Source of the DNA: Inonotus obliquus
Lineage: Eukaryota; Basidiomycota; Agaricomycetes; Hymenochaetales; Hymenochaetaceae
Direction of reading: 5' to 3'
Assembly (NCBI GenBank): GCA_032164295.1
Contig: JAJHTX010000008.1
Coordinates: forward strand, 248,001-312,000
DNA length: 64,000 nucleotides
The notes beneath the pieces were generated by a model. The model was not told where the DNA came from. It worked only from the letters and a program-made list of their open reading frames with translations, and did not search any database. The number at the start of each line of letters is the position of its first letter. Positions within the stretch are counted from its first letter, which is position 1. Of the stretch, positions 46,641-58,769 are shown piece by piece. Both the position numbers and the translations under genes were made by a program.

Positions 46641-46852
46641 TACAGTAAGCAAAAAAGTATTGCAACATAATCATAAGTTGGATACTTCTGTCATTATAAA
46701 ATCAAAAACTCACTTGATTGGTGTAACTTATTTACATATGAATGTCCGAGGGCAGACAAGTGTAAGGGGAATAAATTTGAATCAGTGAAGTGGGTATGTT
46801 GCGTAAAAATTGACGTGAACGCGTGACTTGCGTGCATTGCAGGACGCACGGC

Positions 46853-47954
46853 TTTCTCTCTTTAACCACCACCATCGTTTGGTGTGTGGGTGCGTATCCC
46901 CTGCGGGGGAACCCTGTCATAAGCCCAGTGGAGCCTGTTGGTAGCCCTGGCTGACTGCAGTGGGCCTGCATACGTGCCTGCCGCGACTGTACCGCCTTCT
47001 CTTAACTCTACGATGGAAACTACGCTGGCGACCGACCAGTTCGTCAAACACCGGCAGGGCGCCTACCTCTCCCTTAAGTCAAAAGTTGTCCGTTGGTCCA
47101 CGATACGGCTTGTCTGCGCCTCGGTGCACAACGTCTCGACGCGCATCGGCGCGATTCATGGGGCGGGGTCGTCACCCCCCGCTCAGGTCTCTTATCTACG
47201 GCGGTCATTGATTGGCTGCTGACGACTCTCTCACGGCCTCCTTCTTTTGGCCCGAGGTCGCCCTATCTCGCTCACACGGTCGGTTTACCGGTCCGGAGCT
47301 ACTTTATGTAAGCCTGAAAGTTGCGGCACTCCGAAATACGATCGCACGGCCTTCCAAGTAGGGTAGCGGGGTTTGGGGGTGAGACCCCGAATTCCTGTTC
47401 ACTGTCCTTAGGGCGCTGGCAGCGTCTCGAGTATGGGCAGGCCCGAATACCTCTCGATATTGCCGAGCCGGGGAGTCCCAAGAAGAGGACGGAGCTCTAG
47501 GGGCCGCGTACGTTAGACGCGGGTTTAGCGACCCAGGACATCACGCCGGTAACCAGGCCGGGTGCCGCCGGATGCGGCTGCTCCATCAAACGTGGCGTAC
47601 GAGGCTCGAATCAGCGGGGAGGTAGCGAGGAAGTAGAGGAAGCAGTATCAGAGTAGGGGCGGTGCATTTTCTTTTAAGGCAAAGTATTTGTACGTCGGTT
47701 AAGGGAATGGCAGACCTCATATCTGTTGTTTTCTGACCCGATTTTATCTTTTCTTAAAATGGTCGGCCCTGTTTGTTTTTTCCCACTGGGTGTTTTCTGG
47801 CGGGTGTCCGACTATTAACAGCAGGGGTTTTCTTTGTTTTCCCCGTATTGCCCTTGCGGGCCTTATTCTCTTTGGCTGTCCGGTTGCTTAGTCCCGGCAA
47901 TTTGTAGGCTCTTGAGCCCATGTTTTACATATATATCAATACAATTGATTGTTA
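46853..47954 (+). mobile_element. Non-LTR (LINE-like or SINE-like) insertion, ~1.1 kb
   Basis: Flanked by a perfect 13-bp direct repeat, caggacgcacggc, at 46,840-46,852 and 47,955-47,967, the target duplication expected of target-primed retrotransposition. The body is GC-rich and non-coding in its first ~850 bp (structured leader-like, ctgcgggggaaccctg near 46,900) and T-rich towards the end, which finishes in an AT-rich tail. No reverse transcriptase is encoded, so it is non-autonomous or a deleted copy. Confidence 0.7.
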
Positions 47955-47961
47955 CAGGACG

Positions 47962-48317
47962 CACGGCGGGCAAAATAGAATATCAGTGGGTGCGGTATTT
48001 AAAATTATTTTTTTGCCGAAAATTTAAATATCGGCAAACATATCGGCACCTGATTTATATTTATAATACCGGCGGGATTGATATACTTACCGATATTTAA
48101 AGTAGATGTTTAGAATATCTTCCAGGAAGATATGCATAAATACAGAAGGGAATTTAAAATATCAGCCCAATCGATATCCTTATCGATATCTAAAATATGG
48201 GCACGTGGTTCATATATATAATATCGGCGAGGTCGATATGCTTACTGATATTTAAAATAATTGCGAGAAAAATTCTTTAAATTTAATGCCCGCTGATATC
48301 CTGATTTGCCCGCCGTG
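47962..48317 (+). mobile_element. MITE with CACGGCGGGCAAA terminal inverted repeats
   Basis: 356 bp, AT-rich inside. The left end CACGGCGGGCAAA pairs perfectly with the right end TTTGCCCGCCGTG, and the similarity extends imperfectly (atatcagtggg / ccgctgatat). It is flanked by the 3-bp direct repeat ACG (47,959-47,961 and 48,318-48,320). Internal gatatnnttaccgatatttaaa units are repeated. Its 5' tip was later hit by the LINE-like insertion. The CAC start with a 3-bp duplication recalls CACTA or PIF/Harbinger elements; the class is not certain. Confidence 0.75.
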
Positions 48318-48320
48318 ACG

Positions 48321-48770
48321 TGCACAAACTCCTTTGTCGCTCAAGAACACACCATATCTCAGCCAAATCTCAGTCAATTTGCTTCATCTAACTTGAGTTC
48401 GAAACCGGGGCTTCTCTGCTACATTCCAGAAAAGTTCACACACATCTCTCCTACTACACGTCACGTCATTGTTCTTGGAAGGCAATATGGACAGACCTGT
48501 CGTGCACTTGGTGAAGAACTTGGCCTAGCTCCATCCACAGTGACTCACATCGACCGCAAGTATAGGGATACAAAAGCCTGGTACTACACTACCCCAAAAC
48601 CAGGCAGGCCAAAGAAACTAAGCAAGTCTGACCTACAATATGCTGCGCTTAGTCTTGCAAGGGGGGAGGCCCAGAATGCAAAAGAACTTCAGTGATATTA
48701 CTTTCCACACATCACTGCCCAAACTATTCGAAATGGTTTGAAGACACTTGGCCTTATGAAAGGATTGTGC
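48321..48770 (+). pseudogene. Tc1-like transposase, N-terminal half
   Basis: Carries the helix-turn-helix region (RQYGQTCRALGEELGLAPST then VTHIDRKY) and the basic linker KPGRPKKLSKSD. A TGA at 48,693-48,695 interrupts the frame before YYFPHITAQTIRNGLKTLGL. It stops at 48,770, where another element is inserted. Inactive as it stands. Confidence 0.85.
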
Positions 48771-50447
48771 TGAAATTTTGATTCGATTAGGAACGCCGAT
48801 CGAAACTACCCCGGATGGGACCGGTTAATTTCACTGGCCGGAGACAATCAGGATCAACAGCGAGAAGCGGAGAACACGCGAATCTAATACAAACCGAAGC
48901 TGACGATCAAGAAGCATTGGCTAGCAACGCTAATCCCAACGATCACACTAAACCTTTGCAAACGATGCAGCAAGTACAGCAACCTCCAACGGCTTGCTAT
49001 AAATGCAGAAGAGTGCGACAGATCATCGAAGACCTACACAAGATAATACTACGGGAGGCAATGGGCATGTTGACGTATCATGTGTCCAGCGAACGAACAA
49101 CAGCTTATCGAGAATATCACAATCCCCCGGAGGTCATTCGAAATCGCACGAGGTCAACAATAGCAATGGATACAGCAATAGGCATGCAACCAAAGACGCA
49201 CTGGACAATAGTAGGAATCCACGATATATTAGCACTCGAGTGCCCAAGCACATTCGTGGAGATCAGTGCAGACTATGTTACGAACCGCCGATCACCGATA
49301 ACAGCAGCATGGGTTGCAAACACACTCAGGGAACTATGGACATACTGCAAAGCTATTCGACTACAAGGAGACCTATACCTAGGCTGGAGAATACCTTCGA
49401 ACGATACTCGACGAAGTGTACGGCTACTCATCGCCATAGGCACCTACGTCAAACCACCTTGGTTTCCCCACGATGATATCCGATGTCGAATCACACTTGA
49501 CGGCCCCGAACAAGAGTCCCGAGGCGACAAGCAAATCACAGTCTTCATAGCCCCAGATGCTATACAATGGAACCCCGACGGAATTCCTTAAAGGCAGGAG
49601 CAACTGCGGACGAGCGAACTTTAACTACGGCGCAGCCATGCAAAACCAATGGCATACGAACACGCATTCAATGACTCACTCACTGACTCACTCTATGCAC
49701 AGGGCGCAGCACAAGGCCGACCCCAAGCATAGGTTTCAATTCAGTTCAAGTCAAGATGAGTCAACGCCGAGTCATCGCCTGGCACAGTGCGCAGTCGATG
49801 AGTCAATCCGCAGCAGAACAATAGGAATACCAGACGAGTTTGGAAGCTAGAATAACGAATCAGATCGAGAGTAGGAACTACGGAGCATAGGAAGTGGTCC
49901 ATCCACAACCTGAGGAAAAGGTATAAATAGTTGTAGACTTAGACCGTAGCTCCCGATCTTTCTTTCGATCCTTTTGTACACCGAGTCCTCTTAGGCATCT
50001 AGCTTCTATCTGAAGACACCTAATCTGCTTAACCTCTCTTACTCTATGGCGTGGAACAATTGATTAGTCGCCCACCGACTAGGGAAGCTTACGAACGGCA
50101 GTCGACACTGTCCTACTAGTCTGTCAACGAGGTTAAGGCTTGACTTGGTCAGCTAAAAGTGAGCGTCCGAGACAATGCTTAGTACACTTGGGAATCTGCC
50201 CCATCGAGGCTCCGGAAACCCTTGGAATAGCACCGTCGAACCCGTAACACTGGTTAATCGTACCTAGAGAACGTCTGAGGCAACGTCTAGTATACTTAGG
50301 AATCTGCCCTGCTTGTGAAAACCGAGTAGGCTCCGGAAACCTTTAGAAAAACATCGCGGAACCCGTAACCAACCGGACCGTCCTATTGTGGTTACTGTAT
50401 AGTCCCTTTAGGTCGAGCATTTTTCTAACACCTTAAGGCTTATGTTA
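48771..50447 (+). mobile_element. LTR-like insertion splitting the transposase, ~1.7 kb
   Basis: Flanked by the 5-bp duplication TGTGC (48,766-48,770 and 50,448-50,452); removing it restores the transposase frame exactly. It begins TGAAATTTTG and ends CTTATGTTA. A tataaatag motif at 49,922 with a downstream pyrimidine-rich stretch resembles an LTR promoter. Two imperfect direct repeats (ctgccc...ggctccggaaacc...cccgtaac) lie at about 50,167-50,250 and 50,277-50,370. An open frame at 48,815-49,591 includes a CYKCRR piece but is not a recognisable gag. It could be a long solo LTR or a non-autonomous LTR element. Confidence 0.6.
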
Positions 50448-50452
50448 TGTGC

Positions 50453-51130
50453 AAACAACCGCTCCTCAACTGCACTGCTAAGCGAAGAAGATGGGCTTGG
50501 GCACGAACACACTTTTTTTGGTCAGTTCGAAAATGGCGCCGTGTTATATTCTCAGATGAAAGCAAGGTGGCGATGTATGGGTCAGATGGGCTGCATTGGT
50601 GCTGGAGAAGGCGTAGAGAGCAGTTGCAGAGCAAGTTTGTTCAAAAGAGGGTTAAACATGGGGGTCAGTCAGTTATGGTATGGGGTTGTGTCACTAAATT
50701 TGGACTCGGTCGCCTACTGCGCATTGAGGGAACCATGGATCGATTCAAATATGCCAGAATATTGGAGGAGGGCCTTCTAGGTACTCTCCATGATAAGGGT
50801 ATGAAGAAACATGAAGTTCTCTTCCAACAAGACAATGATCTGAAACATACTTCGAAATTCATCAATGCATGGTTCAGAAAGAATAACATCAAAACCCTCC
50901 CATTTCCAGCCCACAGCCCAGATATGAACATCACAGAGCATGTCTGGACTGAGATTAAACAACGCGTTGATCACCACTTTCCACACCCCTCAAATAAAGA
51001 AGAACTTTGGAAGGTACTGCAGGAGGAATGGGCAAGGATTAGTATTGATTTTGTAAATCAACTGTATAATTCTCTGCCCAATCGAGTGCATTATTTAAAG
51101 CATGCAAGGGGCAAGTACACTAAGTACTAG
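50453..51130 (+). pseudogene. Tc1-like transposase, catalytic half (DD34E)
   Basis: Resumes at CKQPLLNCTAKRRRWAWART. Catalytic acidic residues are visible in VIFSDESKVAMY, LFQQDNDLKHTS and PDMNITEHVW; the spacing from the second Asp to the Glu is 34 residues, the Tc1 pattern. The catalytic half is open to the TAG at 51,128-51,130. It is disconnected from its DNA-binding half by the 1.7 kb insertion. Confidence 0.9.
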
Positions 51131-51342
51131 AGTATTCAGTATCTTGTTGAGCATGTGCAATTCAATTGATATTCGAAGTCGAAAGTGAGATTGCGCAAAA
51201 ATCTTGATTTCCCATATTTAGCCCGTATCTTCACAAACGAAGACTTGGCTTTGCAGCGGACCATGACCTCCTTCGCTACAACCTTGGAAACCCGTCTACA
51301 GATCCACATCAGCTTTCATGCCCTACTTAAGCTCGACGTGCT

Positions 51343-54300
51343 CTACTTGTGCGCCAAACGTGCACTCCTTCTTGTGCCCCCCGAAAGCAAGCCCTTACTT
51401 GAGGAGCGATTAAGTTTCTTTGTCCGTGACGTACCTGACTGCCGATTAGCCTTGTTGGACCCGTTATTGGGCATGCTAGGATCCCCAGAGCCCTCCTCGA
51501 AGCGCGTGCGTTTATTTCTTTTCCTGTCTCCTCGAGTCGGCTCTTTACTGTCTGATTCGGCGGCAGCTGTGTCTCGCATCCGTTTACTTCCACGCGCTCC
51601 TGAAAGTACTGCTCCTGAACCTTCTAAGCGCGAGTGCGTAGCTTTACGATCCGAAGCTATTTCCGTGTAGTAGTCACTAACATCGTGCACTGTTCGGTCT
51701 GCGACCCTCGTGCCCGCACTAGCAAGTCCATTACAAACGGCGTCCACATGCTGTCGGAAATTTATCGCAGTGAATGTTAGTTCAAAGCCGCGCCTCCTAT
51801 TTGATGGGAAATTCGTTTCCAGACAGCAGTAAATATCCGCGAACCACTTCTGAATATGTTCGTTGTTGAACTTGAAGGCATTGGAGGTAAACTTCGAAGG
51901 GTACGACATATATACGAGCTTTTCCCTGCCGCCGGTGGCCCTCCCATCGTACGTTTTATAGTCGTCGAAAAAAGAGAACATCCATGTGCCGAGGTCATTT
52001 CTTGTATTGTGGGGCAGCCATAGGAGGCAGCCCCTCATAACAACATAGAACAGCGATTCCAAGTCATCCGTCCTAGTATGTCGAAAATCACGGTCTCCTT
52101 CCAAGCATGCATATGACATGTAGGCCCAGGTTCCCTGTCCCAGACCTTAAGTAATGACAAATCACCGAGATGAATAGAAACACACTTACGGATCGATAGT
52201 AATCCCGCGCCCTCCCTTCCTTGTCTGACTTCACCGAAAACTCCCAGTCGATCAGGTAAGCTCTTCTACGATTGGCTCCCTCCTTTCTAACGAGGATGAT
52301 GTTGTTCATGCTGACATCGCGATGGATTCGCCCGCAGTTCTCATATGCTGTATCAAGAGCTATGAGAAACGTCAGCGTGAAACAACAGAATAGTGTGTGG
52401 GAAAGCTACCGGTGAGCACATCTCTAGTCGCTTCAAATAGTTCGAGAGAATCCGTAAAATCAGACAGTGGGTATCCGACCTCTGCAAGAACGATTCGGCT
52501 GTGTGTATGCCCGACTATCCGGATCTTAAGATCATCTTTCGGGCGGATGATCGTTCGCAGGCATGAGCAGACCCAAGGTGCGTCTACGAATTCATCTGTT
52601 CTTGTAACTTGGGTTAGATTTGCAGTCTTAGACTGTTCGTTGGTCACTTCTTCGTTCGGAGCGCTCTGAGGTGCATCACGATTGTTTACCGCATCCATAT
52701 CTTCGTTCTGTAGAGTTATCCAGTAAGAATGAAGGTCATCTCTTTGTCGGTGCAATATGACACGTACCGTTTCCACTAGAACATCTCCGTACGTAAGAAT
52801 AGTGGGGACGTTTTCGACCTTTCCGCCCATTTCCTCATAAATCGGTCCCTCCGGTGCCTCGACAATCACATCGACTCGCCAAGTATCCTTAACAAAGACA
52901 GCATCGCCCGTCTTTGAAGTTCTCGGCTTCACAGCCCAATACCCACGAGTACAGCGCCCATCAAAGGAAGTAGGAGACGCCACAGGCACCGATACAAGGT
53001 ATTCCTCCGGAGGGAAACCTTTCTTGGGGAACACTATCATTTTGGTCACTTTCCCCTCTTCGTGATGGCGCCCCAGTTCTATGGCGAGTTTCTCAGTATC
53101 CTTCGGATCGATATTCTTCTGAACGGCGACTTCTGCCGAGATAACATTCTTGAAGAGTTCTTCTTCTTCTGGGGAAGCGATAGTGACAGTGGGATCGAAA
53201 CCACGCTCTACTGGGTTCGCAAGGTGGAAACGCCAGAGAAATTCGCAAAATAATTTCGGTTTATGTTGATAGTCGAACGAATCGGTGACGACGACTCCTG
53301 CACGGTCCCATCGGAACAGTCGAGCGCGCGTACCAATAATCAGCACAGAGAAATAGAATGCTCGATGCTGACGTGCACAGGCCTCGGCAGCATAAGCCAC
53401 GTTCTGACCAAAAACCTGTCTCTCTATGGACGCGGCATCACTATCCTTTGGCTCGTGATTCATGTACGCCAGAAAACTCTTCTTGTCATCGTGCTTGTGT
53501 TCATCACAGAAAGGATCGTGAGATGTCTTGCCTTCGAAAAAGAGCTCCGCTCGACCCAGGTTTGCGGGGACTCTTCCGTTTCTGACATCCTTTTTAAAGG
53601 AGTTGGAGTTCGCGTCTTCTATGGTGTATCCAGTGATGTCTGGCTTCAGGGACCCTCGACCGGACCTTTCCCCTCTTGTGGATGAGTCAAAGAACTTCAC
53701 ACTCGGACATCGATCGTGATCATTGATGGCCTCGATCTAAACTCCTGTGAGTATACACAGCGGCAGAAGATGAGAATAATACGTGCCAGTGGAGCGTAGA
53801 TCTGCTGTTCCTCCTTCGCATCTCGAGGTACCTTATTAAAAGCCCCTCTAGCATCAGGCATCCTTGGTTGCTTCTTCTTACTCGGCAGAAATTCGTCAAG
53901 GAACTCCTGCACTGGCATGGGTCCAAGCAGTACTCTCTGCGCTTCCCTCGCACACCGATTGTTGACGTCCTTCCTTTTATTTGGAAGAAAGGCGCCCTTT
54001 TGCCCGTTCTCCTTCCTGCAAATTGGAGTGTCCTTTACGGGTGTCATCTTGAAGGAGCTGTGCCAGCTACTTTGGCGACGAAGAGGAGTCCGGGGAGAGT
54101 CAGGCGGAGTGACACCTGCTTCATCAAGCGGCTCTGCGTCTTCAACGGTGGGATCCACATCGAGTGTATCACCACGAGTAGGGAATTCGACCTCTTCTGA
54201 ATCGGACGATCTCTGTCGTCTGGCACGGTGCTTGCGTGGACGAGGCGAATCAACTGGCGGTGTATGACGGCACAGAGTCTTTGAACTGGAGGAGTCAGTA

Positions 54301-54365
54301 TCTGCCTGCGATGGTGTAGAAGGGAGAACGTTGTCGACTTTGATGTTCTGAAAGTTCGACATCAT
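51343..54365 (-). CDS. FunK1-type fungal protein kinase (right copy), 935 aa
   Basis: Mirror of the left copy: exons 53787..54365, 52768..53736, 52410..52707, 52190..52359 and 51343..52134. The same catalytic motifs (HRDVSMNNI, LIDWEFS, GTWAYMS) and the same GC-AG first intron are present. About ten residue differences from the left copy are scattered (for example GGW to GGR, NNK to NNE), none at catalytic motifs, and no stops. Both copies appear functional. Confidence 0.9.
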
Positions 54366-54574
54366 GTATATTGCAAAGGCGCAGACAGTCAATGGTGGTC
54401 AGTGGTCAAGCTCATGGTAGCACGCGTCACGTCAAAGTGAGCTATCAGTATCACGAGGCCGTGTAGACCACGTGATTCAGCAAAGCAATCGTAGATTTTC
54501 CCGCGACAACTCTCATAGATTCGTCTGACATGTAGCTTCAAACGAGTACCACCCTAACGGTCCCCTTTAACTAG

Positions 54575-55697
54575 ACTGCCGTGGACCGACTCCCCATTGA
54601 GATCCTCGGCGACATTTTTCTGAGGTGTTTGCCAGGCAGGCCCAAATATGTGAACAAAGAGAGTAACTTTTGTCGAAGGTCTATTTCCGCACCGATGCGC
54701 ATCTCTCACGTCTGTCGTTACTGGCGCGAACTCGCCCTTTCCTACACAGAGCTATGGTCGCATCTCCGTATCGATACATAATATGTCCGAGGAAGGGAAA
54801 AGCGGCGCCTTTGTGCTTTATTGAAGGTATTCAACACGTGGCTCTCGAGGACGAAGGAATCGCCGTTGAGTTTGAGCGTTTTCTGCTCGCTTGAGGAATG
54901 GGACACTGTCGAAGAACATCGGGCCGCCGAGTACATTATTACAGCGCTACTTTCGCAGCAGCACCGATGGAAAGATATAGTCTTCACTTGGGAATTTGAT
55001 CCATCTCCGACATTTCAAGACCTGAAGCTTTGCATCATGCCCATCCTAACCTCATTGAAGCTTAGCTTGCTAACGGAGCACGGATTCTGCTTTGATTTTA
55101 CATCTTCCTCACGACTAGAGCAACTTTTCCTTGTAGCCCTCTGTGCACGTTGAAGTTCTTGTCCGCAGAAGATACTACGGGTGAATGCAAAGGTGATATA
55201 CTTCTTAACTTCGTCCAACTTTCGATACCTCCGTTGACCGAATTACACCTGGGAGGCTTCGAAAGGAGCGAAGAGCAATATTGATCGCAATTCTCCGACT
55301 CCTGCCAACACTGGAGGACCTGGACATCGACGGTATCATCTTGACACGAACCTTCCTCAATGAGCTTACCGTATCCAAATACGGGGGTGTTAACGGCAGC
55401 TACACAGCAGAACGAATTGCGCGTCCCGTACTCCGAAGGCTCAAGCTCGATTGTTTTGAGGCGCAGGAAGAAAACCTTTCTTTATACTTGGGAGCCGTGG
55501 TCGCGTTTGTCAGATCCCGTTACGAGGCATTCGGCGTATTTCGAAAAGCACTGTCCGAGTACGGCTCTTTAGGCTATAATCGAAACAGCGAAGATCTCAA
55601 TGAGGATTTGGATGAATTCGGAATATGTGTCGAACATGTGGGATTTTTGTTTGAAAGTGATGGTGATGAGGAGGTATATCAATTCGATTGGTACTAG
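54575..55697 (+). pseudogene. F-box protein relic (right arm)
   Basis: Mirror of 9,243-10,364 with the same missing ATG, the same in-frame TAA (54,779-54,781) and the same later frame breaks. F-box at VDRLPIEILGDIFLRCLP. Confidence 0.8.
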
Positions 55698-56464
55698 TAG
55701 GAGAGCCACAATGTTTTCACGAAAAGAAAAGTAGCTTTGACTTCTTTGGGACTTGCTGAGTATCATTCCGACACCGCTAATAGTACACATGTCCCTTGTT
55801 TTCCACAACGTAAATATGTAGATTGTCATGTATCTGATGTTGATATATACTTGGAAAAAAAGGAAAACGATGAATGAAGTGCACTTCTGCTTCTACAGTA
55901 GTAGTTGGCAAAATCATGTGACGCGCGTCCATCACTTCACAGAGTCGACGTTGCAAGTGTAACGCCTCAGCCATTTACTTTCATTCACCCTCCTGTTCGA
56001 TTGCCACTGTATGCAAAAATCAATGCTGATACTGCTCCTCTCAGCCAAAGGCACAAACCCTGGTCAGATGACCCTTTTAGAGTAGACGAGGGAGTCATCA
56101 CCCTACCATAGCCGAAATCACGCAGTTGAGTTGGTCTTTGAGATCGGTCCATCCGCCAAGTTTTTATGAGATGCTCCTTGATAGCTTCTAAGAGCCACGG
56201 AGCGATGAACTGGCACCGGTATTACAACACGCAAGATACAAGTACAGGGACATTGCAGGCAAGACAAAGAGATGAAGTAAAGTACAAGGTACGAGTATAA
56301 CGATTGAATGCAGAGCAGCAACTGACACAAACAGAACAGTAGAAAGCGAGGTGCAAATAGGAAAAGAGATGAGAAAAATGCCGACTGAGATAGTGGACCG
56401 ATCTGACCCAACCATTCGACGATAATGACAGGCTCATCAAAGCGAATCAGGCGAGCACCCGCCC
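55698..56464. other. Spacer between the F-box relic and gene B, right arm
   Basis: Mirror of 8,476-9,242. Nothing further recognised. Confidence 0.45.
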
Positions 56465-58769
56465 TCAGAAATCCTCGTCATCGCCCATGAAGCTGTACTC
56501 CGATGCTTCGCCATCACTATGGACTACGAAGTGTCGTGCTGGATTTCCACACTTGCATGGTGGCAGAAGAAAACTCCCCGCAGAAGTATGAAGATATTGC
56601 AGCGAAGGGTCGGGAGAGGATGGCGAAGGACGGGTGACTGCACCCTCTTCGGATCGCTCATGCGTATCTTCTGCGATGGCAGCCTCAGAAGTGACGGAAG
56701 GGATCAGACTAGGTTCAGCCGTTGGTGACACCGGTGATTCGTGCTCCTGTCGAGCGATCTGGTCCAGATAGCGAGAAATTGCTGCCCTGGAAAATGACGA
56801 AGGACCTTCGGGTAACTCCTCAACTTCCTTTGATGAGCATCGTTGCGGATCGCTGATGCTTTCCGGTGTGTTGGCGGAGAGTTGGGGAGGCGATGAAAGG
56901 AGTGAAGCTGGGCCCGCCTCCGCCTCGTCGTTCGAACCATCGCCATTACAACCACAGGGCGGAACTTCGTGCTGGACCATCGCTGGGCGGAGCCCTGTGC
57001 CAGATGCCGAATGCTTGAGCATGAACTCCTCTGAATTAGGGTATTCGAGATCTCCGTCTTCTTCTGACGAAGCAGACCCAAAATCAAGCTCATCGATTTC
57101 CCAAGTCGCCGGCACAAGAGTGCTGAAGCTCGCTAGCGGTTCAAGCGGTCGCCGAGGATAAGGATGTGGGATGGAAAGAAAGGAAGACTGGTTTTCGCCT
57201 CGGGGACTGGTGTCGTAAGCGGGTTCAGACGCCGCTGCGGGGTCATGCACTTCAGGGGAGTACATGCGCAAAGGCATCACGACATCAAATGGTACGGGCC
57301 ATTCCCAACCTGGGGACTGCAGAGGCTCGTTCTCTTTATCTGACCCGCCCGGCGACAACGAAACTTCGCAGTCCAGACACGTCGGGGATATCTCCTCTGC
57401 CTTAACGATAGATGGTCTCGCCGCGATTGGTACCAAGGGCTCGGGAAGCATCAAAGGGCTCATCGGAGGCTCCTTCTTGCAGTTGGGCTGCCTTGAGGTG
57501 GACCGACGACGGAAGAGAGTTGGTGTCACTTCCTCTCGTTTTACCACTACCTCCCATGCTGCTTCCTGAGGCGCGGGTTGCTCCTCCGTCTCACGTTCTT
57601 CTGGCGATGGAGCCCGAGAAGATATGAATGTGGGCTGCTCAGACTCACAGCTCGTTGGTGTGGACGCTTGAGAGTTCTGAGGGTCCTGGATCTTCGTCGC
57701 TCTTTTCCTTGTAGTCCTTCTGGTGGGACGTGCGGGAACGGTAGTGCGACGACCTTTCGGCTTCCTAATGGCCTTCTTTTCGGAGTCCTCTATCGTTGAC
57801 TTCTCCACTTTCTGCCTCGTTCGCCTCGTCGGTCGACGCGATGGGCCAGGATCCATAGGCTTCTGCGAAGCATCAGCAACATCATCGCCCTCTTCATCTC
57901 TTCGACGTTTCGAGCCCACAGTGGCCTCTTCGGTAGTCGGTACGTCGATAGCCTTCGCCTTTCCTTTGCTACGCCGCACCCGATCAACCGCTTCAATAAC
58001 AGCGTCGCGGCTTGCGGCATCTTGGGCCACAGCTTTCTCTGTCTTCCGTCTAACACGACGGAGAGTGCGTGGTGCCGGAGCAGGTTCCGGCTCGTTTCCA
58101 CTAGACTCTTCTTGTTGGTATTCGTCGTCTTCCCGACGACGCTTGGTGCCAGCACTGGCCACTGCAGTGCTCTGGGTTCCTTTCTCCTGCTGAACGGCCC
58201 TTCCGGTTTTGGCCTTAGCGTTCGGGCCTCGCTTTGTGGTGCGTCGCCCCTTGCGAGGCTTCTTGGAAGCCGCACCACCCGTATTGGACGACGAAGCTGG
58301 AAATATGGTTAATACAATAGGTGCGGTGTCATAAAACTGCAGTACTCACCGGTCTTGTTGGGTGTTGTTTCGAAGTACAGGCCACATGCCTGGGATGTGG
58401 ATTGGCTGGTAGTCTGTGGCTGAGGCGCACCTGAGAAGAATGCAACTCTAAGTTTCAAGCTAGAACAGTGGACGTAGTTGGATACTTACACCCATTGCTG
58501 TCGTCGTTGCGCCGTGTCGAGCCCCTTGAGTTGGAGGAGGTGGTTGGGCGAGGCGCAGTGGAAGCAGATTCCTCGCATTCTCTGGAATTGAAGTGTTTTT
58601 GAGCCCTACCGGCTTTTGCGTTTCTGCCACGGGCAGGCTTGCGGTTGCCAGCAGCGCCTTTCACTGCAGTTCCATGGACGACGTCAGGAACCTGGGCTTG
58701 GTTGGCGTCGGGGCGCGTGGTATTCTGGCCACGCCCGGCTGCGGTACGCGATCTGGTAAGGACAGCCAT
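56465..58769 (-). CDS. Gene B (right copy), about 730 aa
   Basis: Exons 58490..58769, 58350..58430 and 56465..58296, mirror of the left copy. Nearly identical, with a few changes such as CKEEPP to CKKEPP and VKQEKG to VQQEKG. The leader has a 1-bp deletion that puts the upstream ATG of the other copies out of frame, which fixes MAVLTRSRT as the start. No stops or frame breaks. Confidence 0.7.

Larger units (their letters stand above)
46641..51237 (+). mobile_element. Tc1/mariner-like element, interrupted by nested insertions
   Basis: The left end is TA followed by CAGTAAGCAAAAAAGTATTG at 46,643, typical of Tc1-like inverted repeats, inserted in an F-box relic. A transposase is present in two halves (about 48,321-48,770 and 50,453-51,130). 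No matching right inverted repeat or flanking F-box sequence is recognised after 51,130, so the right end appears lost at the junction with the right arm at 51,238. Confidence 0.75.

Noticed and set aside
46938..47311. Overlapping open frames in the GC-rich part of the LINE-like insertion
   Set aside because: Several frames are open at once because of GC content; none resembles a retrotransposon protein.
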